A stretch of DNA of 33,367 nucleotides from an uncultured Bacilli bacterium (GTDB lineage Bacteria > Bacillota_I > Bacilli_A > RF39 > UBA660): contig CALVXN010000008.1 in assembly GCA_944371315.1 (NCBI GenBank), forward strand, positions 1-33,367. The letters run 5' to 3'. How positions within the stretch are numbered: position 1 is the first letter of the stretch; every line of letters begins with the position of its first letter. Under the pieces are notes generated by a model. That model saw nothing but the letters and a program-made list of their open reading frames with translations, ran no database searches and had not been told where the DNA came from. Below, piece by piece: positions 21,723 to 30,204 of this stretch. The position numbers were made by a program, and so were the translations under genes.

Positions 21723-22208
21723 CTATTCAAATTTAACGGTTATATATTTTTGAGTATCGTATAACTCTTGAACAGCTCTAATTATTTTATTGGCAATTTC
21801 TTTGCTATGATCCTCACTAGCGATAATTATACTAATTGAATCTCCGTCAATTTTGACAAAATTATCATATTTAAATTGAGAGTTAATTAATTTTTCAATT
21901 TTTTCAGATTCACCTTGTTTATTATTTAAAGCTTGTAGTGCATTATAAGCATCGTTTTTTTCTTCAATTGTAGCTGAATCATCTAATAAAATATTTTGGT
22001 ATTGATTCATTTGTTCTAATACAGCTTCATCATCTTCAACTTGTAATGCTACAATCACATCTGATTCTTTTACTTCCAAGACTTCACTGACGTCATTATT
22101 TCCCGCTAGAACTTTAACAGTTTCATCTCCCATACTTACATAATAAATTCCTAATACTAAAATCAAAGAAAATAAAGTTATAAACCACAAATTTTGTTTA
22201 TTTATCAT
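21723..22208 (-). CDS. spoIIIAH: SpoIIIAH-like sporulation protein
   Basis: This 161-residue protein has the SpoIIIAH layout: basic start MINKQNLW, one helix (about 8-25), a Glu/Asp-rich linker with coiled-coil, then a C-terminal alpha/beta domain (about 105-161) of the ring-forming type (FVKIDGDSISIIIA, then IANKIIRAVQELY). In B. subtilis SpoIIIAH is the mother-cell half of the channel with forespore SpoIIQ and is the last of the eight-gene spoIIIA operon. Here it stands alone, with gerE downstream and ezrA diverging upstream; AA to AG are not in the window. GGAGGA before ATG 22208 is a good ribosome site. A CATATATT (22241 to 22234, minus strand) is a weak sigma-E-like -10. Confidence 0.85.
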   Translation of the reverse strand: MINKQNLWFITLFSLILVLGIYYVSMGDETVKVLAGNNDVSEVLEVKESDVIVALQVEDDEAVLEQMNQYQNILLDDSATIEEKNDAYNALQALNNKQGESEKIEKLINSQFKYDNFVKIDGDSISIIIASEDHSKEIANKIIRAVQELYDTQKYITVKFE

Positions 22209-22335
22209 TTCTATCCTCCGTTTAATCTATTAAAATATATGTTAGTCCTATAAATTTATTAATTAAAAAAATAAATTTGTTTATCTTTAAAAAAAAATAA
22301 ATATATGATAAACTTAATACAGTAAGGTGAATGAA

Positions 22336-24051
22336 ATGGGAAGAACAACTTTTTTATTATTAGCTGTAGCGTATTATATTTTAACTATAATAATAGTAAT
22401 AATTGTTTTAAACTTGATAAATAGAAAAGAAAAGAATAAATTAAAAAAAGAAATAGATAAATTAGAAACAGAAAAAAACTTAGTTATTTCAGCTAGTATG
22501 CTTTCAGAATTAAATAAAGTTGAAGCATTAGTTAATAATGATGAAATGAAAGAAAAATTTGAAGATTGGAAAAAAAGATTCAATGATATTAAAGATATTG
22601 AAATGCCCAAAATAACCGATTCAATAAATGAAATTGAAGAATTATATGAAAATCATAATTTTAAAGAATTAAAAGGAATGTTATTAAAAGTAGATTTTGA
22701 TTTAAATAATTTAAAAACAAAAGCTAGTTTTTTATTAGATGAAATAAAAGATGTAACATTAAGTGAAGAAAGAAATAGAGAAACAATTATTAAGCTAAAA
22801 GCTCAATATAGAGATATTGTATCTACATACAAGGACTATGAAAACGAATATGAACTTATAAAAACTCCCTTAGAATTGCAATTTGAAAATGTAGATAAAT
22901 TATTTCATGCCTTTGAAGCATCTATGGAACAAAATGCATATACAGAAGTAGGAAAAATTGTTAAAGCCGTAGCTGATATTATTGATAATTTAAAAATAGT
23001 TATTGAAGAAACAAGGCCAATAATAAATTTAGGAAAGAATTTAATACCTAAAAAAATAGAAGATATAAAAAACATTGCTGAAAAAATGACTAGAGAAGGT
23101 TATAATCTAGAATATTTGAATATAGACTACAACATAGAAGAGGCTAATAAAAAAATCCAAGATATATTTCAAAGATTAAATGTATTAAATATTGAAGATT
23201 CTTTATTCGAATTAAAAACAATGCATGATTACTTTGATTCTTTATATAATGATTTTGATAAAGAAAAAATCAGTAAAAAGATTTATGAAGATTATAGTAG
23301 AAGTATATTAATCAAAGCAACAAAATTAGAAAAAATAAATAATGAATTATATAAAAAAATCGATGATATTAAATATAGTTATGATTTAAATGATGAAGAA
23401 GTATCAGTTATTATAGAAATTAAAGAAGAAATAATGAATATTAGAGCAAGTTATGATAAAATAGTGGACATTGCTAGAAGTCATGTATTGTCATATTCAA
23501 AATTAGCAAAAGAAATGGAAAATATTAATAGCAAATTAGTTAAAACAGAAGAAAAACTAAACGGAGCGTTAAAAAACTTAGGAAGTTTAAAAGAAGATGA
23601 ACTAAGAGCACGTGAACAACTTGAAGAAATTAAAAAGATATTAAATCAAACTAAAGAAAAGATTAGGTCATTTAAACTTCCTACAATACCCAAAAATTAT
23701 TATGTTGAACTAGCAGAAGCCATGGAAGCAATAAATGAATTAGTAAAAGCATTAGATAAAAGGCCAATATCAATAAAAATACTAAATTTAAGAGTAGATA
23801 CAGCAAGAGACTTAGTTTTAAAAGTATATAATACAATAAATGAAACAATAAAAACTGCTAAAATGGCTGAAACTGCAATAGTATATGGAAATAGATATAG
23901 AGTAACTAATAAAGAAGTAGATTTTGGTTTAATTAAAGCAGAAAATAATTTTTTAAAAGGTAATTTTAAAAATAGTTTAGAAAATGCAATAAATGCAATA
24001 AACCTAGTTGAACCAGGAATATATAAAAGATTGTTAGAAGAATATAGATAG
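22336..24051 (+). CDS. ezrA: EzrA, septation ring formation regulator
   Basis: This 571-residue protein has an N-terminal membrane helix (about residues 4-27) and a long chain of helices with spectrin-like repeats, as in B. subtilis EzrA (562 residues). The most conserved part is C-terminal: the stretch with AETAIVYGNRYR near 519-530, followed by LIKAENNFLKGNFKNSLENA and VEPGIYKRLLE. EzrA binds FtsZ, limits Z rings to midcell and links them to cell-wall enzymes. I start at ATG 22336, preceded by AAGGTG at 22324-22329; the GTG at 22327 lies inside that site. It heads an operon with the pilin-like protein, nifS and thiI; ezrA near nifZ and thiI is also seen in B. subtilis. Confidence 0.93.
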   Translation: MGRTTFLLLAVAYYILTIIIVIIVLNLINRKEKNKLKKEIDKLETEKNLVISASMLSELNKVEALVNNDEMKEKFEDWKKRFNDIKDIEMPKITDSINEIEELYENHNFKELKGMLLKVDFDLNNLKTKASFLLDEIKDVTLSEERNRETIIKLKAQYRDIVSTYKDYENEYELIKTPLELQFENVDKLFHAFEASMEQNAYTEVGKIVKAVADIIDNLKIVIEETRPIINLGKNLIPKKIEDIKNIAEKMTREGYNLEYLNIDYNIEEANKKIQDIFQRLNVLNIEDSLFELKTMHDYFDSLYNDFDKEKISKKIYEDYSRSILIKATKLEKINNELYKKIDDIKYSYDLNDEEVSVIIEIKEEIMNIRASYDKIVDIARSHVLSYSKLAKEMENINSKLVKTEEKLNGALKNLGSLKEDELRAREQLEEIKKILNQTKEKIRSFKLPTIPKNYYVELAEAMEAINELVKALDKRPISIKILNLRVDTARDLVLKVYNTINETIKTAKMAETAIVYGNRYRVTNKEVDFGLIKAENNFLKGNFKNSLENAINAINLVEPGIYKRLLEEYR

Positions 24052-24061
24052 GATGTGTTTT

Positions 24062-24619
24062 ATGAAAAAGGTATTAATGATTTTAGTAATAATGTTATCA
24101 TTTATAACTTTTATGCCCAAAGTTTATGCTTTAGATTGTAACAATGGTAGTTGTTATTGTGATGAAAGTGGAGAAAATTGTGCAATTATGCGAAATCCAA
24201 GAGGAGAATATACTGTATTATCATCGGGAAGCAAATGCGGATGTGATGGTGGTAATAGTATGTGCATAAAAACTTCTGAGATATGGCAATTTGTTGGATA
24301 TGGTTTATTTGCTATTAAAATAATAATTCCTTTAATAATTATGATTTTTGGAATGATTGATTTTGCAAAAGCAGTAATGGGTGGGGATGATAAAACAATA
24401 AAAAGTGCTGGGGCGTCCCTTATAAAAAGATTAGTATTATGTGCTTGTATATTTTTAATTCCGTCCGTTATATCATTGATATTTAAATTAGTTGATAATA
24501 CTTCAACTTTTGTTCAAGGAGCAGCACCGTGTGAAGAATGTTTAACTGATCCAACGGGAGAAACGTGTAAATCTTATGTTAATCAAGCAGAACAAGCAAG
24601 AAAAAATGGAGCTAATTAA
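24062..24619 (+). CDS. Cys-rich secreted two-helix membrane protein (VirB2/TrbC-like)
   Basis: This is a 185-residue protein. Signal peptide 1-23 (ending VYA), a Cys-rich outer segment (Cys at 26, 31, 33, 40, 59, 61, 68), then two membrane helices (about 78-98 and 123-144) separated by a basic loop. GMIDFAKAVMGGDD (97-110) and IKRL lead to the second helix. The C-terminal tail has CEEC then Cys169, a CxxC-x8-C motif. Helix-loop-helix with FAKAV and a second helix with FLIP resembles VirB2/TrbC-type conjugative pilins or PF18895-like T4SS pilins, but no secretion genes are near. A paralog lies at 30205. The ATG at 24062 is preceded by AGGATG; the upstream ATG at 24053 is less likely. Operon between ezrA (10 bases) and nifS (2 bases). 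Confidence 0.78.
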   Translation: MKKVLMILVIMLSFITFMPKVYALDCNNGSCYCDESGENCAIMRNPRGEYTVLSSGSKCGCDGGNSMCIKTSEIWQFVGYGLFAIKIIIPLIIMIFGMIDFAKAVMGGDDKTIKSAGASLIKRLVLCACIFLIPSVISLIFKLVDNTSTFVQGAAPCEECLTDPTGETCKSYVNQAEQARKNGAN

Positions 24620-24621
24620 TT

Positions 24622-25749
24622 ATGATATATTTAGATTATAGTGCAACAACACCAGTATCTTATGAAGTTTTAGATACCATTTCAAAAGTAACAAAGGAAT
24701 TTATTGGAAATGCAAATTCACTACATGCATTAGGACTTAAATCAGCAAATTTACTTGAAAGTGCCACCAAACAAATTGCAGATATTTATGGCATAAGTCC
24801 CAATGAAATTATTTATACAAGTGGAGCAACTGAAGCAAATAATATGGCTTTAATTGGAGTAGCCATGGCTAATCACAAAAAGGGAAAACATATAATTGTT
24901 TCTAAATTAGAGCATCCATCTATATATGCAATATGTAATTATTTAAAAAGTATAGGATTTGAGATTAGTTATGTTAACAATGATAAAGAAGGATTAATAG
25001 ATTTTGACGATTTAAAAAACAAAATTAGAGAAGATACAATTTTAGTAAGTATTTGCGCAGTTAATTCAGAAACCGGAGTAAGACAACCTCTAAAGATGAT
25101 TAGGCAAATCATAAAAAAAGAAAATCTAGCTACAATTTTTCATTCAGATATAACACAAGCAGTTGGAAAAGTATCAATTAATTTCCATGATATAGATTTA
25201 GCTAGTATGTCTGCTCATAAAATTTTTGGACCAAAAGGAATAGGCTTTTTATATAAAAGTAATATGATAAAAATTTCCCCATTAATATATGGCAGCGGAA
25301 AATTTAATGAATTAAAACCTGGAACACCGCCGCTTCCTTTAATTGCGGCTTTATCAAAAGCGATAAGACTTGCTAATAATGATTTAGAAAAAAGAGAAAG
25401 ATTTGTTAATCTGTTAAATATGAAAATTGTTAATTTTTTAGAAAAATATCCGGAAATTAAAATTAACAAAACCAAATATTCAATACCACAAATATTAAAT
25501 ATTAGTATTATGAACATAATGCCAGAAACATTTTTACATATGCTTGATAAACATGAAGTATATGTAAGCACTAATACCGCTTGCTCAAGCGGAGAAATAT
25601 CTAATAGTATTATGGCTATTTATGATGATAGTAAAAGAGCAAAACATACACTAAGAATTAGTTTATCGTATGTAACTACTACAGATGAAATTAATAAATT
25701 TTTAGAAATATTTAAAGAAGAATACGAAAAAGCAATTACAGTCAAATAG
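24622..25749 (+). CDS. Cysteine desulfurase (NifS/NifZ type), partner of ThiI
   Basis: This 375-residue PLP enzyme takes sulfur from Cys. Residues: His98 in EHPS, Asp175 and Gln179 (HSDITQA), PLP-binding Lys200 in SAHKIFGPKG, catalytic Cys321 in TNTACSSG on the long flexible loop. LDYSATTP is the family start. It lies 8 bases before thiI, which receives the persulfide to make 4-thiouridine in tRNA; B. subtilis NifZ has the same partner and place. A general Fe-S desulfurase (SufS) role is less likely because no suf genes are near. The short 2-base gap from the upstream pilin-like gene and GGAG before the start indicate operon translation. Stop overlaps the thiI ribosome site. Confidence 0.94.
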   Translation: MIYLDYSATTPVSYEVLDTISKVTKEFIGNANSLHALGLKSANLLESATKQIADIYGISPNEIIYTSGATEANNMALIGVAMANHKKGKHIIVSKLEHPSIYAICNYLKSIGFEISYVNNDKEGLIDFDDLKNKIREDTILVSICAVNSETGVRQPLKMIRQIIKKENLATIFHSDITQAVGKVSINFHDIDLASMSAHKIFGPKGIGFLYKSNMIKISPLIYGSGKFNELKPGTPPLPLIAALSKAIRLANNDLEKRERFVNLLNMKIVNFLEKYPEIKINKTKYSIPQILNISIMNIMPETFLHMLDKHEVYVSTNTACSSGEISNSIMAIYDDSKRAKHTLRISLSYVTTTDEINKFLEIFKEEYEKAITVK

Positions 25750-25757
25750 GGGGAATA

Positions 25758-26948
25758 ATGAAAAAAATAATAATTATAAAATATGGAGAACTATCTACTA
25801 AAAAAGACAATATTAATTTTTTTATAAGTAAATTAAAAAATAATATATCTATAATATTAAAAAATATAGACAATGAAATAAAATATGATTTTGGTAGAAT
25901 GTTTATTAAAGTAAATGAAAAAGATATAGATAGCGTGGTAAATAAATTAAAAAAAGTATTCGGAATATTAGAAATTATAATTGGATATATAGGCAATGAA
26001 TTAGAAATAGAAAAAATAAAAAATAATACTCTTAGTTTAATAAATGATAAAAAATTTAATACATTTAAAGTTATAACTAAAAGAAGTGACAAAAATTATC
26101 CAATCAATAGTATGGAGATTAACAATGTGATTGGGGGATTTCTACTTAAAAACATATCGAATATAAAAGTTGATGTTCACAATCCTGAATTATCAATAAA
26201 TATAGAGATAAGAAAAAACGAAGTTTTATATTATTTTAATGGAATAAAAGGACTTGGAGGATATCCTGTTGGAACATTAGGTAAAGGACTTTTAATGTTA
26301 AGTGGTGGAATTGATTCGCCAGTATCAGGTTACATGGCAATAAAAAGAGGAGTAAAAATTGAAGCAATTTATTTTGAAAGTCCACCTCATACGAGCGAAA
26401 TGGCAAAAGAAAAAGTTATTAAATTAGCAAGAGTATTGTCATCTTATAATGCAGAAATTAAACTTCATATTATTAATTTTACAGAAATTCAAGAAACAAT
26501 ACTTAAAAATATACCACATGATTATTTGATTACGATAATGCGTAGAATGATGTATCGAATAAGTGCAATTATTGCTCATAATAATAAATGTAATATATTA
26601 ATTAATGGAGAATCAATCGGTCAAGTAGCAAGTCAAACTTTAACTAGCATGAGAGCAATAAATGAAGTAATAAAAATGCCAGTTATAAGACCTTTAGCAT
26701 GTTTTGATAAATTAGAAATAATAAATAAAGCAAAAGAAATAAATACTTATGATATTAGCACATTACCATATGAAGATTGTTGCACAATATTTGTTCCAAC
26801 ACATCCAGTTATAAATCCAAGTGTTAGTAAGTGTGAAGAATATGAAAAGTTAATACCATACAAAGACTTGATACATACCGCAATTAAAAATCATGAAGTT
26901 TTAATTATAAAAGAAGAAATTGAAAATAAATATCAAGACTTGTTATAG
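25758..26948 (+). CDS. thiI: ThiI, tRNA 4-thiouridine synthase
   Basis: This 396-residue tRNA sulfurtransferase has a ferredoxin-like start, a THUMP RNA-binding domain (about 60-165, FGRMFIKV near its start), and a PP-loop ATPase domain with SGGIDSP at 182-188. Conserved ASQTLTSM and PYEDCCTIFVPTHP follow, with Cys341 or Cys342 in the position of the conserved Cys344 of E. coli ThiI. No rhodanese domain is present, as usual in Gram-positive ThiI, which rely on a dedicated desulfurase, here NifS upstream. It makes s4U at tRNA position 8. GGGGGAA (25749-25755) precedes ATG 25758. Confidence 0.95.
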   Translation: MKKIIIIKYGELSTKKDNINFFISKLKNNISIILKNIDNEIKYDFGRMFIKVNEKDIDSVVNKLKKVFGILEIIIGYIGNELEIEKIKNNTLSLINDKKFNTFKVITKRSDKNYPINSMEINNVIGGFLLKNISNIKVDVHNPELSINIEIRKNEVLYYFNGIKGLGGYPVGTLGKGLLMLSGGIDSPVSGYMAIKRGVKIEAIYFESPPHTSEMAKEKVIKLARVLSSYNAEIKLHIINFTEIQETILKNIPHDYLITIMRRMMYRISAIIAHNNKCNILINGESIGQVASQTLTSMRAINEVIKMPVIRPLACFDKLEIINKAKEINTYDISTLPYEDCCTIFVPTHPVINPSVSKCEEYEKLIPYKDLIHTAIKNHEVLIIKEEIENKYQDLL

Positions 26949-26986
26949 ATAAAATTAAAATAGCCATAATAGTAGTAGGTGATTAT

Positions 26987-27187
26987 ATGTATAAATCTAC
27001 AAACTATTATTATAAAGGTTATGATATTACAAGTAAAAATAGATTAGAAAAACTTATGTATGAATATTCAAATCCGTATGGTTATAATATTGAAAGTAAC
27101 CAAAAAAGAAATATAGATTATGACTATTTAGTAACACATACTAACCAAGATTTTGTAAAAAATAAGGAATATATGGGAAAAAGATAG
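26987..27187 (+). CDS. Small Tyr/Asn-rich protein, unknown
   Basis: This is a 66-residue protein with no match I recognise. It is rich in Tyr (about one in six) and Asn/Lys, without a membrane helix or Cys: YKSTNYYYKGYDITSK, then YSNPYGYNIES, then DYDYLVTHTNQD. A convincing GTAGGTGA at 26972-26979 and the position just after thiI with a terminator behind it argue that it is a real gene on the ezrA-thiI transcript. Role unknown. Confidence 0.6.
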   Translation: MYKSTNYYYKGYDITSKNRLEKLMYEYSNPYGYNIESNQKRNIDYDYLVTHTNQDFVKNKEYMGKR

Positions 27188-27206
27188 CTATTTTATCTTT
27201 TTTTTT
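27180..27206 (+). terminator. Terminator of the ezrA-thiI operon
   Basis: The stem AAAGATA (27180-27186) pairs with TATCTTT (27194-27200), loop GCTATTT, followed by Ts to 27206. A TATAAT at 27208-27213 directly behind it may be the -10 of ackA, without a clear -35. Confidence 0.78.
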
Positions 27207-27232
27207 GTATAATAATAATTGAGGTGGAAAAA

Positions 27233-28414
27233 ATGAAAATATTATCAGTTAATGCTGGAAGTTCATCATTAAAATTTACATTATTTGAAATGCCAGCACA
27301 AACAGTTATAGCTAGTGGCTTATTTGAAAAGATAGGATTAAGTGATAGTTTTTATTCAATTAAAATAAATGGTGAAAAAATCACAAAAGAAAAAGCATTA
27401 GATAATCATTCTATTGCAGTAGAAACATTAATGCAAGAATTGATTTCTATGAATATTATTAAATCCTTAGATGAAATTGAGGGAGTAGGACATAGAATAG
27501 TTCATGGTGGACCAAACTTTACCAAAACAACATTATTAAATGAAGAAATAGTAAAAGAATTAGCTAAAAATGATGATTTAGCTCCACTACATAATAAAGC
27601 TCATATTATGGGTATTAATGCATTTATGAAAGCTTTACCAAATGCAACACAAGTAGCAGTATTCGATACTGCATTTCATTCAACAATGGATAAAAAAGAA
27701 TATTTATATCCAGTCCCATATGAATGGTATGAAAAATATCAAGTTAGAAAATATGGATTTCACGGAACTAGTCACAGATATATAAATAAAACAATTAGTG
27801 AATATTTAAAGCGTGATGATTTAAAAGTAATTTCATGTCATATTGGAAATGGTGGTAGCGTAACAGCAATAGCATCAGGAAAAGTTGTAGATACTTCAAT
27901 GGGATTCACCCCTCTTGCTGGTATAATGATGGGATCACGCTGTGGTGATATAGATGCAAGTATTTTAAATTATGTTAGTAAAAAAACAGGAAAGTCATTA
28001 GAAGAATTAACAAATGATTTAAATAAAAAAAGCGGTTTACTTGGAATTAGTGGCATAAGTAGTGATTCAAGAGATGTAGAAGCTGCTGCAGAAGAAGGGA
28101 ATGAAAGAGCAATTTTAGCTCAAGAAATGTATGCTCAAAAGGTAGCAAATTATATAGCAATGTATAATAATTTATTAAATGGTGCAGATGTCATAGTATT
28201 TACTGCAGGTGTCGGGGAAAATGGCATAGACATGCGTAGAATGATTATAGATAAAGTAGCATCTCTTGGAGTTAAAATTGATAATGAAAAGAATAATTTC
28301 CGTGGAGAATTTAGATTAATAAGCACAGATGATTCAAAAATTCCGGTTTATGTCATACCAACAAACGAAGAACTAATGATAGCATTAGACACAATGGAAT
28401 TTATTAAAGAATAA
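27233..28414 (+). CDS. ackA: Acetate kinase
   Basis: This 393-residue ASKHA-fold enzyme converts acetyl phosphate and ADP to acetate and ATP, the energy-yielding step of acetate fermentation. Motifs in order: VNAGSSSLKF near the start, HRIVHGG, AVFDTAFHSTM, KYGFHGTSHRY, CHIGNGGSV, MGFTPLAGIMMGSRCGDID, and FTAGVGENG. All are intact. GAGGTGG at 27221-27227 fixes ATG 27233. The phosphotransacetylase (pta) gene is not in the window. It is followed 10 bases later by the DHH phosphoesterase gene, so ackA-nrnA-recX are probably cotranscribed. Confidence 0.97.
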   Translation: MKILSVNAGSSSLKFTLFEMPAQTVIASGLFEKIGLSDSFYSIKINGEKITKEKALDNHSIAVETLMQELISMNIIKSLDEIEGVGHRIVHGGPNFTKTTLLNEEIVKELAKNDDLAPLHNKAHIMGINAFMKALPNATQVAVFDTAFHSTMDKKEYLYPVPYEWYEKYQVRKYGFHGTSHRYINKTISEYLKRDDLKVISCHIGNGGSVTAIASGKVVDTSMGFTPLAGIMMGSRCGDIDASILNYVSKKTGKSLEELTNDLNKKSGLLGISGISSDSRDVEAAAEEGNERAILAQEMYAQKVANYIAMYNNLLNGADVIVFTAGVGENGIDMRRMIIDKVASLGVKIDNEKNNFRGEFRLISTDDSKIPVYVIPTNEELMIALDTMEFIKE

Positions 28415-28424
28415 GAGATAGAAA

Positions 28425-29405
28425 GTGGTGAGTATAATTAAAAAAGAATTATACAAAAAAATATATAAAATAATAAAAGATTATGATGAAATAGTTTTAG
28501 TAAGACATATTGGGCCGGATCCTGATGCTATAGCTAGTCAAATAGCTTTAAGAGATTCAATAAGACTTACGTTTCCTAATAAAAAAGTGTATGCTGTCGG
28601 AGCAGGAGTTCACAAATTTAAATATTTAGGTAATTTAGATAAAGTTGAATACGATGAATTAACAAACCCATTATTGATTGTATTAGATGTTCCAAACTTT
28701 TTTAGATTAGATGGAATAGAAGGTTTAGAATATCAAGCTATTTTAAAAATAGATCATCATCCAGCCGAAGACATAATCGGAGATGTAGATTGGACAGATG
28801 AAACGATGTCTAGCACATGTGAAATGATAACCAATTTAATATTAAATACCAAATTAATATTAGATCAAAAAATAGCAGAAAATTTATATATTGGTATGGT
28901 GTTTGATAGTGACAGATTTTTATTACAAAATACAAGTGTGGAAACGTTTAAAACTGTATATGACTTATTAAATATAAGCAAAATAAATTTTATACCATTA
29001 TATGATAATTTATACGAAAGAGGAATTATTGAAGAAAAATTTAGAGCATATTTAATAAATAATATAAAAATCAGTGAAAACAGTTTTGGTTTCATATATG
29101 TTTCGGAAGATGTTCTAAAGAAATATAATGTAGAATCAACTATTGTATCGAATCAAGTAAATGATTTCTATTTTATTAAAGAATTAATTTGTTGGATGTT
29201 TGTTGTATATGATGAAAGAAATAAGATATATAAAGCAAACATTAGAAGTAGAGGACCAATAATAAATGAAATAGCAAGTAAATATAATGGTGGTGGACAT
29301 AAATTTGCATCTGGATGTCGAAGCAAAGATTATAAAGATATGGAAAAATTAGCCAAAGATTTAGATGAAGCATGTAAGATGTATATAACGAAAGAAAATA
29401 ATTAG
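28425..29405 (+). CDS. nrnA: DHH-family oligoribonuclease/pAp phosphatase (NrnA type)
   Basis: This 326-residue bifunctional DHH-DHHA1 enzyme degrades short RNAs (nanoRNA) and removes 3'-phosphate from pAp. DHH domain: HIGPDPDAIAS (motif I, residues about 28-38), VLDVPNFFRL (motif II, with Asp), KIDHHP (motif III). DHHA1 ends in GGGHKFASG (about 288-296). Length is close to B. subtilis NrnA (313). Start is GTG at 28425 or 28428, with no strong ribosome site; GAAAGTGG is the only candidate. It lies between ackA and recX. The usual third acidic motif around 150-160 (GMVFDSDRF) is also present. Confidence 0.92.
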   Translation: MVSIIKKELYKKIYKIIKDYDEIVLVRHIGPDPDAIASQIALRDSIRLTFPNKKVYAVGAGVHKFKYLGNLDKVEYDELTNPLLIVLDVPNFFRLDGIEGLEYQAILKIDHHPAEDIIGDVDWTDETMSSTCEMITNLILNTKLILDQKIAENLYIGMVFDSDRFLLQNTSVETFKTVYDLLNISKINFIPLYDNLYERGIIEEKFRAYLINNIKISENSFGFIYVSEDVLKKYNVESTIVSNQVNDFYFIKELICWMFVVYDERNKIYKANIRSRGPIINEIASKYNGGGHKFASGCRSKDYKDMEKLAKDLDEACKMYITKENN

Positions 29406-29406
29406 A

Positions 29407-30159
29407 ATGAAAATAGAAAGAATTATTAAAAAGAAGTCCAATGTTTATGAATTAATACTTAGTGATAAAACTTCACTAAGTTTTTATGATGAAACAATAT
29501 TTCATTACAATTTATTGTTAACTAAAGAAATAAATAAAACAGATTTAAAAGGTATTAATTATTTTAATTTGCAAGTTGAAGCATATTATAAAGCATTAAA
29601 TTACATTAAAAAAAAGCTAAGAACTAAATTAGAAATATATAATAAATTAAAAGACTTTAATTATGATGAAAATATTATAAAAAATGTTTTAGAAAAGCTA
29701 GAAAAACAAAAATATCTTAATGATGAATTGTATATAAAAAGTTATATAAATGACCAAGTAAATCTTACTTTAAAAGGTCCAATAAAAATAAAAAGAGAAT
29801 TAAACAATTTAGGATTTAACAATATTGATTCATATTTTGAAAGTATTGATAAAAAAGTATGGGAAAATAAAGTCCAAAAAATAATAGATAAAAATATAAA
29901 AAGCAATAAGAAATATTCAAAAAATAATTTAGTTATAAGAATTAAAAATAATTTAGTTCAAAATGGATATAATATCGATGATTTTTCATATTTATTTGAT
30001 AATATAAAAATAAAAGATAATGAAGAAATTATAAAAAAATTAATAGAAAGAGCAAAAACAAAGTATAGTAAAAAGCTAACTGGTAAAGAATTAGAATATA
30101 AAATAAAACAATATATGTATAGTAAAGGATTTAATATATCAATAGATAAATACTTATAG
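29407..30159 (+). CDS. recX: RecX regulator of RecA
   Basis: This 250-residue helical RecX-family protein has the usual three-helix repeats: RTKLEIYNKLKDFNYDE (about 76-92), then LEKLEKQKYLNDELYIKSYI, then a second KGPIKIKRELNNLGF (about 120-135), and a third near the end. RecX binds RecA filaments and limits or stimulates strand exchange. It begins 1 base after the nrnA stop (TAGAATG) with no ribosome site of its own, so it is translationally coupled. N-terminal extension of about 45 residues before the first repeat is typical of Bacilli RecX. The end is about 45 bases before the next gene, which has its own promoter. Confidence 0.88.
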   Translation: MKIERIIKKKSNVYELILSDKTSLSFYDETIFHYNLLLTKEINKTDLKGINYFNLQVEAYYKALNYIKKKLRTKLEIYNKLKDFNYDENIIKNVLEKLEKQKYLNDELYIKSYINDQVNLTLKGPIKIKRELNNLGFNNIDSYFESIDKKVWENKVQKIIDKNIKSNKKYSKNNLVIRIKNNLVQNGYNIDDFSYLFDNIKIKDNEEIIKKLIERAKTKYSKKLTGKELEYKIKQYMYSKGFNISIDKYL

Positions 30160-30186
30160 ACGAAACAAAAATAGCTATGATATAAT
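30157..30186 (+). promoter_or_regulatory. Promoter of the large Cys-rich two-helix protein gene
   Basis: An extended -10 TGA-TATAAT (TATAAT 30181-30186) lies 18 bases after TAGACG at 30157-30162, a 4 of 6 match to the -35. Confidence 0.62.
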
Positions 30187-30204
30187 AAATAAGGAAGTGA
30201 TACT

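Noticed and set aside
22234-22241. Sigma-E promoter before spoIIIAH
   Set aside because: CATATATT matches 7 of 8 bases of the -10, but no acceptable -35 lies at 13-15 bases, and such sequences are common in AT-rich gaps; kept only as a remark.
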